From Aurantiochytrium sp. KH105 (Eukaryota > Sar > Bigyra > Thraustochytrida > Thraustochytriidae), in assembly GCA_003116975.1 (NCBI GenBank), contig BGKB01000039.1:248001-312000 (forward strand): 64,000 nucleotides of DNA, read 5' to 3'. This document shows, piece by piece, positions 48,458 through 58,132 of the stretch (position 1 is the stretch's first letter; each line of letters begins with the position of its first letter). The position numbers and the translations under genes are program-made. The notes below the pieces were generated by a model, which saw nothing but the letters and a program-made list of their open reading frames with translations, did not search any database and had not been told where the DNA came from.

Positions 48458-51400
48458 ATGGCGAGCAGGTCGTTAGATGAACTCCCAGCCTTGACCACTG
48501 CCACGGCCTCGGGCGCTGACGAGGTCGCGAACGTAGACGTTAGCGTGGATGCAGACGCAAACGCAGTCGCAGACACGGGCGCGGAGGCCGGCCAAGCCGC
48601 TGATACGCTCCAAGAGAATGACAATGAAAGCTCACACGATGCCGCTGAAGAGCACGTGGAAAAACGAAAGCCCGGAGGACAGCTCGGCAAGCGCAAAATC
48701 TTACGCGTGGAACCTCGGGTCAAGCGCACGCGTGGAGCGGCAATTGACGCGCAAATGGCAATCAAAGCTTCGGTTGCTCAAGCAAATGCGCCAGAAGACG
48801 CAGACGAGAGCGCAGACGCAAAGGAAATGCGCGTGATCACCAGTGTTCCCGACTATTTGCGCGCGTTTGGCTTCAGCGAGAGCGCGAGGAAAAAACTTCC
48901 CAGCAAGGAGGACCGAGAAAAGGGCCAACTCGCTCTCGACAGCGATAGACTCCGAGCTCTCGTCAATACCCTCGCTGCATCAATCACCTACAGTGCGGGT
49001 TTGCTCTATCCTGGAAACCCGAGCACTCTGCAGGCCGAAGTCGGTCGCAAGTTGCTTCGCCAGCAAGACAAACATCGCGAGCTCGAGAACCTGGTCGCGG
49101 CACTCACGACTATCATCAAGGCAGCACCCAAGGGGTCCGTCCAAGGGCGGGTGGCACGAGCGATCCTCATAAAGGGTGCTTCCTCCAAACGCGTATCCGA
49201 GCTCCGTGCGAGCAAAACCGTCTCCTTTGGCGGTAGTACCGTTCAACGTGCGTACCAAGACTTTAATGCGTGTGCCAACGGGGAGGTCGTTGCCAAATCC
49301 AAGTGCCGGCGCTCAAACTTCGACGAAGACCTGGTTCGAAGAGCAGTCCGGTTTCTGATCTCGCCCGAAAACGTGAGCGGCGTTCCCTGGGCTCTGCGCG
49401 AGGTGCGCCTCTCAGCTCATGAGGTCGTGCAAATTCCGGTTTTCTTTCGCATCAAGAGCCTCAAAGCCATCTATGAGGACTATGTCAAGTATGCCGTCGA
49501 GGAAAGGATGGATACAATTGCGAGGACGAGCTTTTACAAAGTGATGTCCAAGGTTCTGGCCAACGATGGATCGAGCTCTGCTGCAGGCGATGCTGCGTCG
49601 CAGGAACTTCTTGGCAGCCAGCGCGAACGATTGCAGGCGATCATTGACGATTTTGCGCAAGACGATGAAACCAAGTCCCGCCTGAGTGCACTTCTTGGCG
49701 CCACCTTGGGCTTTCTCCTGACGCAGTTCGACGAACATCTGATCAAGGACTCCGCGGACGGAGTACCTACGCATGGCATTCCCTTTGGATTGCAAAAACC
49801 ACCCGCGGACGGCAATGTGCCTGTGCGATGTGCCAAATGCCGCGCATGTGATTTTCCCTTTTATTTTCTTGATGAGTTGCGCACAGGGACGATCTTGTGG
49901 AACTCCTCTCTGGCGACTCAGGACCCCGAACGCGTCAAGGATGCTGCAGAGGTTATTGCCGACACGGAACACAAGTTCAAGCTCTTCCAGGGCTTTAGAG
50001 CGCGTACTGTGCACCAGCAACATGTTCTCAAAAATGTCAGGGAGGATCTACAGCAACGCGCAGCGCATGGAGACAGCTCGCGGGCGATCGTTGTCATCAA
50101 TTGGAGCACCTCTTTTGCTGAGTCAATTGCCTCAGATAGTGGGCAGCCCCTTTTTGGCAAACGCCCATTGACCTGGCAGGCAGCTTCCATTACATTCTTT
50201 CGTCCGTTGAACGTGACACCGGGCGGGGTAAATAGTCGAGAGCAGGGGTTAGCGAGGAAAAGCGAGCGCGTGACAGTCTTTCTCGATCAAATTGTGGATG
50301 GAGACGTTGCGCAGACACCTCTTACTCAAGCATCACTTCTCGAGGCCATGCTTGAGTGGATGCACAAGAATCTTCCGCACATTGCGGAGATTGTGGTTCA
50401 CTGCGACTTTGACGATTCTCGTCCTTCTGCGCAGCTTCCTGTCATGATCTCGCTCCTCAACACGCGGACCCCTATTAAGATCTCTCGTCTTCTTTTCTCG
50501 GAGCATGCCGAGGGGAAGGCAGACTTCGTTGCGCATTTTTCAAAGGCAAGGCGCCATATCTTAGCTTTCATGCGTTCTGCGCAGCGCGTTCGCATTCGTG
50601 CGATCGGGACACCTCGAGGCCTTGCCGCCGCCCTCGCTTGGGACCAAGGAATGCAAAATTGTGGACTACAGTTTGTTCAGATTGACAACAACAAGAACGC
50701 CGAAATTGCGAGTCTCACTCGTCCTACGGTCGAAGCAATGGAGCGGCGCGGCCTGGCAATGTGCACCGACTTTGTGTTTGCGGCCACGGGATCTTTTCCG
50801 GCTGTTTCGAGCGTTGATGCGATCCGGGCGTCGATTGAGTCGAGACGCGAGTTCCGTATTCTTGCCTTCGCATACGCTGGTATAGGTTCCGGGAGCGAGT
50901 GCAGCTTCGCGCTTGGATTCGAAAGCAACGATGAAGTGGTACCGAATCCGGTGAAGTTGAGTATTTCCAACGCGGATGAGCTCGTAGAAGGAGCGGTGAA
51001 TCCAAGCCTTGCCTCGAACTCCGCACAAGGTGGGGTGGCGGCCCCGTTTGAAGCTGCTCCTGCCCGCCGCTCCACTTCCAATGGCACCAACGGAGGAGGA
51101 TCAGCCGAGGACCAGGCTATGTCTGAGAAAGATTACATTTTGGAGACAATGCTCACAAATGGTGCAAGTGCAATCGCAAACTATGTTGTGCAGGACTTTG
51201 CATCTTTTGGAGCTGCGAATGCTGATGACGGCGAAAATGACGACAACGAGTATGTGTCTGATGAGGATGACGAAGAGAGTGGGAATGTACCCGATCCGAG
51301 ATTTGCCCTGGATTCGTACATGTATGGATCCCTCATGGGCCGCGGCTCGAGCTTCGAAGACAACCTCACCGGGATTCGGGCCATCAAGCGCTCGAACCTG

Positions 51401-52102
51401 CGGCCCCTGCTTGGTTCGTCTTTGGAGCGAGGCTCTTCGAAAGACTGGCCCGTGACAGTATCGGCTTCTTCGTCAGTCCCTTCTGCTTCGCGAACAGATA
51501 TGGTCGCCTTCGCTGTAAGAAACGTGCGGCGTGAATTTGATGCCCAAAACACAGGGCACAGCCAAGACATGGAAGTCATCTTTGCGCGTGCAGAGACGTT
51601 TCCTACGCTTGAAAGGAAACAGGGCTGGGCGCGGCGCTCTTCCTGCGGGAACCTGGGCTCTATAGACTACGTGCGCAAATACGAAGCACAGATCACAGAC
51701 CTCTTTCAAGCGGGTTTGGCGAGGATATCTGCACGGCTTCCCGCAGCGAAGATGCGGGATCGTCTTCTGGCAGACGGCCACGGACCGTACTCACTTCCAA
51801 GTATTGCCGAAGTCCAACGTCTCGTGACATGCCTCACCCAAAGAGAGGGAAACAATGGCCTTGATCACCGTGGGTCTCTCCCAAGGACGACGGAGAAGCG
51901 AGGGCGTAAGAGCAAGGTTCCCATGGAAGTTCGAAATTTTATGTCTGCGCTTCTTGAACAAGACGCGGGCATCAAGCCGCAAGCTGTGGTCGACTCAATC
52001 CGCGAAAAGTTCCCTAATCTTGTCGATCTCGAAGGAGTGCCGATGGAGGACCACACCCTTAAGAACGCTTTTGCAACCGCAAAGAAACATGCCATGTTGT
52101 GA
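48458..52102 (+). CDS. Transposase-like protein with RNase H-type fold
   Basis: The 1214-residue intronless protein starts at the ATG at 48458. It has a Lys/Arg-rich nuclear-localisation-like segment (KRKPGGQLGKRKI, VKRTRG). The region from about residue 280 (RRSNFDEDLVRRAVRFLISP ... VPWALREVRLSAHEVVQIP) and the core (CAKCRACDF; VINWSTSFAES; FGKRPLTWQA; VHCDFDDS; SRLLFSEHAEGKADFVAHF) resembles a large family of eukaryotic repetitive-element proteins known from oomycetes and animals with a DDE-like core. The presumed acidic triad maps to N548, D650 and E682, with GK at 686-687 and D689; the first Asp is Asn. The frame is intact. It may be a recently inactive element or a domesticated gene; I saw no terminal repeats. 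Confidence 0.6.
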   Translation: MASRSLDELPALTTATASGADEVANVDVSVDADANAVADTGAEAGQAADTLQENDNESSHDAAEEHVEKRKPGGQLGKRKILRVEPRVKRTRGAAIDAQMAIKASVAQANAPEDADESADAKEMRVITSVPDYLRAFGFSESARKKLPSKEDREKGQLALDSDRLRALVNTLAASITYSAGLLYPGNPSTLQAEVGRKLLRQQDKHRELENLVAALTTIIKAAPKGSVQGRVARAILIKGASSKRVSELRASKTVSFGGSTVQRAYQDFNACANGEVVAKSKCRRSNFDEDLVRRAVRFLISPENVSGVPWALREVRLSAHEVVQIPVFFRIKSLKAIYEDYVKYAVEERMDTIARTSFYKVMSKVLANDGSSSAAGDAASQELLGSQRERLQAIIDDFAQDDETKSRLSALLGATLGFLLTQFDEHLIKDSADGVPTHGIPFGLQKPPADGNVPVRCAKCRACDFPFYFLDELRTGTILWNSSLATQDPERVKDAAEVIADTEHKFKLFQGFRARTVHQQHVLKNVREDLQQRAAHGDSSRAIVVINWSTSFAESIASDSGQPLFGKRPLTWQAASITFFRPLNVTPGGVNSREQGLARKSERVTVFLDQIVDGDVAQTPLTQASLLEAMLEWMHKNLPHIAEIVVHCDFDDSRPSAQLPVMISLLNTRTPIKISRLLFSEHAEGKADFVAHFSKARRHILAFMRSAQRVRIRAIGTPRGLAAALAWDQGMQNCGLQFVQIDNNKNAEIASLTRPTVEAMERRGLAMCTDFVFAATGSFPAVSSVDAIRASIESRREFRILAFAYAGIGSGSECSFALGFESNDEVVPNPVKLSISNADELVEGAVNPSLASNSAQGGVAAPFEAAPARRSTSNGTNGGGSAEDQAMSEKDYILETMLTNGASAIANYVVQDFASFGAANADDGENDDNEYVSDEDDEESGNVPDPRFALDSYMYGSLMGRGSSFEDNLTGIRAIKRSNLRPLLGSSLERGSSKDWPVTVSASSSVPSASRTDMVAFAVRNVRREFDAQNTGHSQDMEVIFARAETFPTLERKQGWARRSSCGNLGSIDYVRKYEAQITDLFQAGLARISARLPAAKMRDRLLADGHGPYSLPSIAEVQRLVTCLTQREGNNGLDHRGSLPRTTEKRGRKSKVPMEVRNFMSALLEQDAGIKPQAVVDSIREKFPNLVDLEGVPMEDHTLKNAFATAKKHAML

Positions 52103-52550
52103 GGAATTGCAAGGAGTTGAACCCGATGGATGGAGAAGACTATTTCAGAGATCCCCTTGAGGGTTAGAAAATCTCACCGTTTGCTTTTACCATATTTCTT
52201 CTTCTTCTTCTTCTTCTTCTTCTTCTTCTTCTTGCTTTCTCACGATGATCAGCTCTTTTCTTTTCTTTTTCCCTCTCTCGTCACTTTTTGTGGGGGAGCG
52301 AAGAGGGGAGCACACACGTCGATTGATCGATCGACCGTCCGTCGTGCATCCAGCAAAACGCAAACCTCTGCAACGCAGGCCAAGCAATCCTCCCGTCGGA
52401 TCGACGGGAGCGCCGCGCAGGCAAAGCGGAATACCGACGCTCTTACGAGGTGCGCGCGGAAGGTCGGCCTCACAAGACAACAGAAGAGAGGCGTCATTGC
52501 TCATTTCCCCCCCTCGACTGCACGCACGCGTTGCAGATAGCAAGGTCAAG
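52103..52550. other. Intergenic with TTC microsatellite
   Basis: Contains a TTC run at about 52196-52233 and the 5' leader of the next gene. The frame of the next gene is open through most of this stretch, but codon bias and homology start only at 52551. Confidence 0.5.
52196..52233 (+). repeat. (TTC)n microsatellite
   Basis: About twelve perfect TTC units upstream of the DUF1214-like gene. Confidence 0.92.
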
Positions 52551-53870
52551 ATGGCGGTCGTCGAGGTCGCGCTCGGCTTGGGTCTTGCGATCGTTGGGTC
52601 GCTCATGGTGTTTGGTCTCAATCGGGTGTTCGCCTCGGTGCTCGAAGTGTACAGGAAGTTCAACGTCGCAACGCTCAAGCTTCGAGGACTCACTGTTGAG
52701 ACTGCTGCCGACCGTCGCGTTGTGACCGGAGAGGCTTGGGCCGAGTACTGCGATACTCTCAAAGCAGCTGGCGCAAACTTGCTGGGGCCTGGCTGCCCCA
52801 CCGACCCATTTACCCAAGCCGAAGGCTACCGTTATCTGAGCCGGCTTGCGCGAGTCACGCTTGAGAACTTTGTAGAATGTGGCTCAACCGATGCGCCTCG
52901 CCTTGTGGCGCTCGCCAATGGGTGGCGCGATGCACCCGTACATATCGGTTCCGACAACCCCGACAACGTTTATCAGAGTGCTAACATCAGTGGTCGCAAA
53001 GAGTACCGTGTTCGCGTCAAACGGGGCACAGTGCATTTTCTTAGTTTTGGGACCCAGGCTGGTTCGTATGGCGGCCCTGGCGGTCTGAAGACGGTGAGCA
53101 GCAAAGACGCATCCGAGTTTGAGCAAAATGAAGACGGCACCTTCGAAATCTACGTCTCGAACAAGCAGCCCGAGGGTGTCAAGAACTGGATGCAAACTCT
53201 TCCCGAACCAGAGGAGGGAATGCTTCTTGTGCGTCAGACGCGCGAGGATCACGATAACGAGGTTCTCGCTGAAGTCGAGATTGAGTGCGTTGGCGGCACA
53301 AATGCCCCGTCGCCTTTGACGAGCAAGGCCTTTGAAGACGGCTTGAAAAGGTCTGGTCTTTTTGTGGCTGGAGCTCCTATTATGTTCACTCGTTGGGCTA
53401 AAGGATTCCAAAAGCACGCAAACGAGCTTCCGCTCTTTGACCAGAAAACCTCGGATAAGGTCGGAGGCGACCCGACGATTCGGTATTACCACTCGTACTG
53501 GCGTCTCGAGCACGACGAGGCTCTTGTGATCACTGCTACGCCCCCGGACTGCGTGACGTGGAACTTTCAACTCAACAACTATTGGATGGAAGCTCTCGAC
53601 TTTCGCTACCATCAAATTCACGTCAATAAGTCTTTGGCGAACTATCGCAAAGACGGGTCTGTTCGTGTCGTGGTGACGACGCACGATCCGGCTGCCAAGT
53701 TGGGTCTGGATCCGAAAGACCCCGCTCTCTCGTATTTTTGGATTGAGACAACAGGTCACACTCAGGGCACGATGTGTTGGCGATGGATCCGCCCTGTTAC
53801 TGACGAGGGTCTCCCTCAACCACAGACTCGGGTTGTGAAACTTGCTGACCTGAAAGACGCTCTCGCCTAA
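52551..53870 (+). CDS. DUF1214-like protein with N-terminal membrane anchor
   Basis: The 439-residue protein begins at the ATG at 52551 with a hydrophobic segment (VEVALGLGLAIVGSLMVFGL), probably a signal anchor. The body resembles DUF1214/DUF1254-type proteins: NPDNVYQSANISGRKEYRVR, the central RYYHSYWRLEHDEALVITA, and TWNFQLNNYWMEALDFRYHQ followed by NKSLANYRKDGSVRVVVTTH and GTMCWRWIRP. These families are mainly bacterial and of unknown function; some members occur near lipid- or steroid-related genes. Codon usage is like the host genes, so any transfer is not recent. Enzymatic activity cannot be assigned. Confidence 0.75.
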   Translation: MAVVEVALGLGLAIVGSLMVFGLNRVFASVLEVYRKFNVATLKLRGLTVETAADRRVVTGEAWAEYCDTLKAAGANLLGPGCPTDPFTQAEGYRYLSRLARVTLENFVECGSTDAPRLVALANGWRDAPVHIGSDNPDNVYQSANISGRKEYRVRVKRGTVHFLSFGTQAGSYGGPGGLKTVSSKDASEFEQNEDGTFEIYVSNKQPEGVKNWMQTLPEPEEGMLLVRQTREDHDNEVLAEVEIECVGGTNAPSPLTSKAFEDGLKRSGLFVAGAPIMFTRWAKGFQKHANELPLFDQKTSDKVGGDPTIRYYHSYWRLEHDEALVITATPPDCVTWNFQLNNYWMEALDFRYHQIHVNKSLANYRKDGSVRVVVTTHDPAAKLGLDPKDPALSYFWIETTGHTQGTMCWRWIRPVTDEGLPQPQTRVVKLADLKDALA

Positions 53871-54189
53871 GTCGATTCGGCCGAGAGCGAAGCATCTCTG
53901 CAATCGGAGAAAGGGCTTCAAAGAATACTCTGACTTGCAAGGGGCGATCGCTTGAATCCGCCACATCACCAGGCACGCAATCGCAGGGCTGTGTGGCTTT
54001 CATGGGTATCGTAAGGCTTTTCTCATTGCATTACATGCAAATTTTCAGGTACGGACACAACTTTTTATACACGCACAAGTTTATTACAACTTCTTTTTTT
54101 CTTCCGTTCTTGCAACTGCATAGCACCATTGCCTTTTGGGACTCGATAACATGATCCTACAAGAAAAGGTAAACTTCGCAAGACAGCTT
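53871..54189. other. Convergent spacer
   Basis: Short region between two 3' ends; nothing further seen. Confidence 0.5.
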
Positions 54190-56772
54190 TTAGCACGAGA
54201 GCTCGCGCATGGAATGAGTGACGAGCCTTCCCTGTTGAGTTCCGGCGACAACAAGATCGTGGCGCTCGCAAACAGCCAAGGTACGAAACTGCAGCTCCGA
54301 ATTGCAGAACTCCTTAAGAAGCCGCGATCGTCCCTCTGTCGACTCTTCAATCGCTGTGCTTTTGCTCTCTTCGGTGTCAACGCTCTTGTCAGAGCTTTTC
54401 GACTCCAACACGTCGCTGGAGCTCTTACAGTCCGTGCCATCCGCGCCAGTGTAGTCCCACACTCGAATCGCGCCATCAAAGGAACATGTGACGAGGTTGG
54501 CGGCTCCAAGCTGGCCCGAAAGAACCACCATGGCACGTACTGAAGCCTGATGAGCGTTGAAGACGGCGATTCCGTAGCCCTCGCGTAAATTCGCAAGGTT
54601 CCAAACCCGGACCGAGCCGTCATCGCTTCCCGAAATGACAAAATTAGCATCAATCTCAAGACAAGTGATCGGTTCGGTATGGCCTTCGAGCGCGCAGAGC
54701 TGGATATAGGACGTGAAGTGCCAAACCCTCACAACACAGTCGTTTCCGCCAGTGAGAAAAGAATCAGGCCGCTGCTGACCAGATAATGTCGCCTCCGGAA
54801 AGGCACCTGCAGGATTGTATCGTATGCAGAGAATCTCCTGATTGCAATCCTGTTGCAGAACTGCCAACGAATTTGTTTCGTCAAGCGACGGTCGAAGGGG
54901 CTTGTGAGCCTCGAACATGCACTCAAGCTTGGGCCGAATCATGCTTCGCAGAGTGACGTCCCAAATTCCGACATTTCCATCGTACCCTGCACTCAAAAGG
55001 TAGACGTGCCGACGACGCTCGGCGACGTCTAAACACAGCACTGTGTTCTTATGGCCGCGCAGCACCATTGTGGAGCCGGTGTCGCAGGACCATAGACGAA
55101 TCGTTCCATCCTCATTGCCGGTGGCGAAAATTCCCGAGTCAGGAAGCCGTGTCAAGCACGTCATTTCGGACTGTGGCTCACGAAGTTTAAAGAGACACTT
55201 CATGTCGTACCAATCCCATGCCCGAAGCGTATTGTCTAGAGATGCGGAAAAGATTTGAAAGCCATGTTTGGCTTTCTCCGAAAAGGATTCTCGTGCACGG
55301 CCCCGTTTCGACGTCGCCGCGGGATCATTGAAACCTTCCGGCATCGACCGTGGAACGGATATTCTCGTTGGCCGTGCGGCAGGGCTTTCGTCAAAGCAGA
55401 CGAGCGAGACAATCGCATCGTCATGACCAGAGTGCTCCTTGTACTTTAGATCCCGCAACATGGTCCATGTATACAGGGAACCGCCGATCGCAGCTGAAAA
55501 GTGCCCGGGCGTTGACTCACAAAAGACAGTGCAGGTGAGAATGGCGTCTCTGCTTCGCTGCATAGTCTCTCGAAGCGACGTCGGACCCGACGTCTTCGCT
55601 TCCTCCCCACGCTTGCTCTCCGCCAAGACGTTTTCATCGCGATGGACATCTGTGCTGATGCGATGACACATGAGACGCTTGTCGGTATAAATATTCCATA
55701 CTTCAATGAACCCGTTCTGATCGCCGCAAAGCAATTCATGGTGCGTGCTATCCCAAGCGATCGTTGTATACCTGCACCTTCGCTCATTTTTGATACAAAG
55801 AAAGGCAGCGCGGCCCACTGCATCAAACACACGGACGCAGTTGTCATAGCCTGCCGTGACGACAAGATTTAGCTGCTTGATCATTTCCATGGCGAAGATG
55901 CCCAGATCGTGGACCCCAAAGCGTTCGGCGTTTTCTACATGATAAAGGTGCGACGACGAGGAAATGCCTAGAGACTCCGAGGATGATCCTGCGTCTGTAG
56001 ACCCTGGGGATACGGAAATGATTTGGCCCGGCGATGCACCTGAGCGCGAGAGACCTGACTGCAAGCGTTCGAGTCGCTGCTTCGTTACAGATGCAGTAGA
56101 TGACCTACGAACTGATTTTCCCCGCACTGGATTGACAACCAGGACGCCACCAGTGCTATCGCCTGCATAAATTGTCGGGGCTTCGTCCTCACAACGTACT
56201 GGTCCGAGGACCGTGGACGTAATCCATTCCCGGCGCTCGATAATCTGCGCGGTCTCGAACCATGGATGGAGAAGGAGCTCACGATTGGGTACTGTCGTCC
56301 ACACGCGAATTGTGCGATCTGTGCTGCAGCTTACCAAGCGTTGAGCGAGAAAGCCACCGCCAAACTCCAAAGCATTGATGGTTCCACCATGTCCAACGAG
56401 TGTCTGGATACACTCCAGCTCCGGTCGGCGAGGTTTGTGGCACCAGACTTTAATGGTTCGGTCAACAGAGCCTGTGAAAAGCAGTTTGTGCGTCCGCGTT
56501 GCATTGTCGGTGCCTCCGCAATTGCTCACGAGTCGAAGGCATGTGATCGCGCCGCCATGGCCACTCTTTTGGATAACGAGCGAGTCTTTTGCTCGATTGC
56601 TATTCGTGACTTTGGAGCAGTGTGCAAGGCGGCCATCCTCTAGACCTAGGAAGAGCGTGTCCTCGTCGACGGTCTGGCAGAGGATACGTGGCGTCTGTAG
56701 CCCCCCGCTCGCGCTTTCCGCCGCGTCTGCACCGACAAGGTCCAGGACAAACTCTGAGAGCTCGGTCTTCAT
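54190..56772 (-). CDS. WD40 repeat protein, probably two beta-propellers
   Basis: The 860-residue protein starts at the ATG at 56772. At least ten WD40 blades are visible by their D-x(3-4)-W endings: GSVDRTIKVW, CSTDRTIRVW, AGYDNCVRVF, DQNGFIEVW, SLDNTLRAW, GNEDGTIRLW, GYDGNVGIW, GNDCVVRVW, GSDDGSVRVW and CSFDGAIRVW. Together with weaker ones this fits two seven-bladed propellers. Ser-rich, hydrophilic insertions separate blades near residues 225-290 and around 390-400. No accessory domain such as an F-box or TECPR is seen. The function is unassigned; WD40 proteins are scaffolds. Low-bias residues elsewhere do not suggest decay. Confidence 0.88.
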   Translation of the reverse strand: MKTELSEFVLDLVGADAAESASGGLQTPRILCQTVDEDTLFLGLEDGRLAHCSKVTNSNRAKDSLVIQKSGHGGAITCLRLVSNCGGTDNATRTHKLLFTGSVDRTIKVWCHKPRRPELECIQTLVGHGGTINALEFGGGFLAQRLVSCSTDRTIRVWTTVPNRELLLHPWFETAQIIERREWITSTVLGPVRCEDEAPTIYAGDSTGGVLVVNPVRGKSVRRSSTASVTKQRLERLQSGLSRSGASPGQIISVSPGSTDAGSSSESLGISSSSHLYHVENAERFGVHDLGIFAMEMIKQLNLVVTAGYDNCVRVFDAVGRAAFLCIKNERRCRYTTIAWDSTHHELLCGDQNGFIEVWNIYTDKRLMCHRISTDVHRDENVLAESKRGEEAKTSGPTSLRETMQRSRDAILTCTVFCESTPGHFSAAIGGSLYTWTMLRDLKYKEHSGHDDAIVSLVCFDESPAARPTRISVPRSMPEGFNDPAATSKRGRARESFSEKAKHGFQIFSASLDNTLRAWDWYDMKCLFKLREPQSEMTCLTRLPDSGIFATGNEDGTIRLWSCDTGSTMVLRGHKNTVLCLDVAERRRHVYLLSAGYDGNVGIWDVTLRSMIRPKLECMFEAHKPLRPSLDETNSLAVLQQDCNQEILCIRYNPAGAFPEATLSGQQRPDSFLTGGNDCVVRVWHFTSYIQLCALEGHTEPITCLEIDANFVISGSDDGSVRVWNLANLREGYGIAVFNAHQASVRAMVVLSGQLGAANLVTCSFDGAIRVWDYTGADGTDCKSSSDVLESKSSDKSVDTEESKSTAIEESTEGRSRLLKEFCNSELQFRTLAVCERHDLVVAGTQQGRLVTHSMRELSC

Positions 56773-58132
56773 TTCTGGATGCCAAGCGGGAGCGAGAAGC
56801 TATAGCTCTCTAGCTCTCGTCCGCGATGCTCCCCACGCTAGCAAGTAATATGCTCTTGGTCGCGCTCGTCGCTCTTGCGCGCTCGACGATGCGCCCGTTT
56901 GTCTCTCTTTCTTCTCGAGTACCATGGAGATAGATAGATGCTCATCGATCAGTTCGCCATCAGCCCAGGTATCCGTTGAAGTGGTTGAAGACCGTCATTC
57001 GGAACTTGAAGTTCAAGTTCGGACTTTGAGGTTCACTTTGAAGTCCAACCGGGCATTGAGGTTCACTTTGTTTGTTTGCCGCGCGGGTCCTGGCGGTTAG
57101 TTGGCAGTGACTCGCTCGCTCATGCCGCCATTGATTGATGTCCTCATGTAAAACCATTCAGCTATCTATGTCTCGCCACTATCAATCAACCAATCAATCA
57201 ACCATTCGACCAATCAATCACATGATGACTTCCGAGGACCAGGGGGCGGCGGCACACGGAGTCGTGATTGATTGCGCGAGTGTGCGCCGCCTCTGGCTTG
57301 GTCCGCTCGCAGCAGGGGCTGATCGATCCCTCGTGCCTTTCCAAGTATAGGATCTAGGCCTAGCTCGTACACCCCGACACAAGATATCATCACAACCCAT
57401 CACGACGTGGCTCGACACGGCAAGAGACGACTCGACTCGACTCGACTCGACTCCAGCAAATGCATCGCGACGGCGACGCAAGCCGGAGAAGCAAAGCAGG
57501 GCGCGTCGCGGCGCGAAGAGGTCCGGCCCAGGGCAGGGCGTGCGTTGCGCCTTTCGGCCGAGCCGCGGGAAGGTATCGCCCGGCCTCCCTGCCTAGCCTA
57601 CCACCGGAATGGTGTAGTACATAACGAGCACCACCGTGATTTCTCCTCCATCCCGACTCTCTTTCGCGAGATGAGCACTGCCTGCAGAGCCTGCGCCGCC
57701 GCGCCTCTTCTCTCTCCGAGGCCGTGGCAGGCAGCGCGACGCGGGCCGTCGAGACCACGCTGCGCCCGCGAAGGTATGCAGGGCCGGGCGGAGAGCTCCG
57801 GCGGGCGCGCCGTGGTACTGCCCGCCGTCGCCGTTGGGCTCGTCCAGGGGGCAGTATAGTTATTCGAATTAGAGTAGCAGTACTATGCTGTGTGTCGTCT
57901 GTGCGTCTGTCTGCTTTGTGCACGTGCCGCGGGCTGCGGCACGTGCACGAGTACCGTACGGGTCTCGCGCGGCGCGGCTGGGCTTGGCGTGGCGTGGCGT
58001 GGCGTGGCTCCGGCAGAGTCTCGCGCGGCAGGGCCGCGGCAGACGGGCAACGAAGGCAGGCGGGCAGGCGGGCAGGCAGGCAAGCGGGCAAGGGTCGGCG
58101 GCGCGCGGAGCGGGACGGAACGGGGCGGGACG
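56773..58132. other. Intergenic with short repeats and a palindrome
   Basis: No gene is supported. It contains an AACTTGAA-centred palindrome at 57003-57019, a duplicated ttgaggttcactttg (57026-57040, 57056-57070), caatcaat-type repeats at about 57179-57215, a CGACT pentanucleotide run at about 57427-57454 and GGCG/GGCA runs at 58048-58090. Confidence 0.5.
57427..57454 (+). repeat. (CGACT)n pentanucleotide run
   Basis: Five tandem cgact units. Like the CTCTG array at 17896 this is a 5-base period, otherwise rare in the window. Confidence 0.85.
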
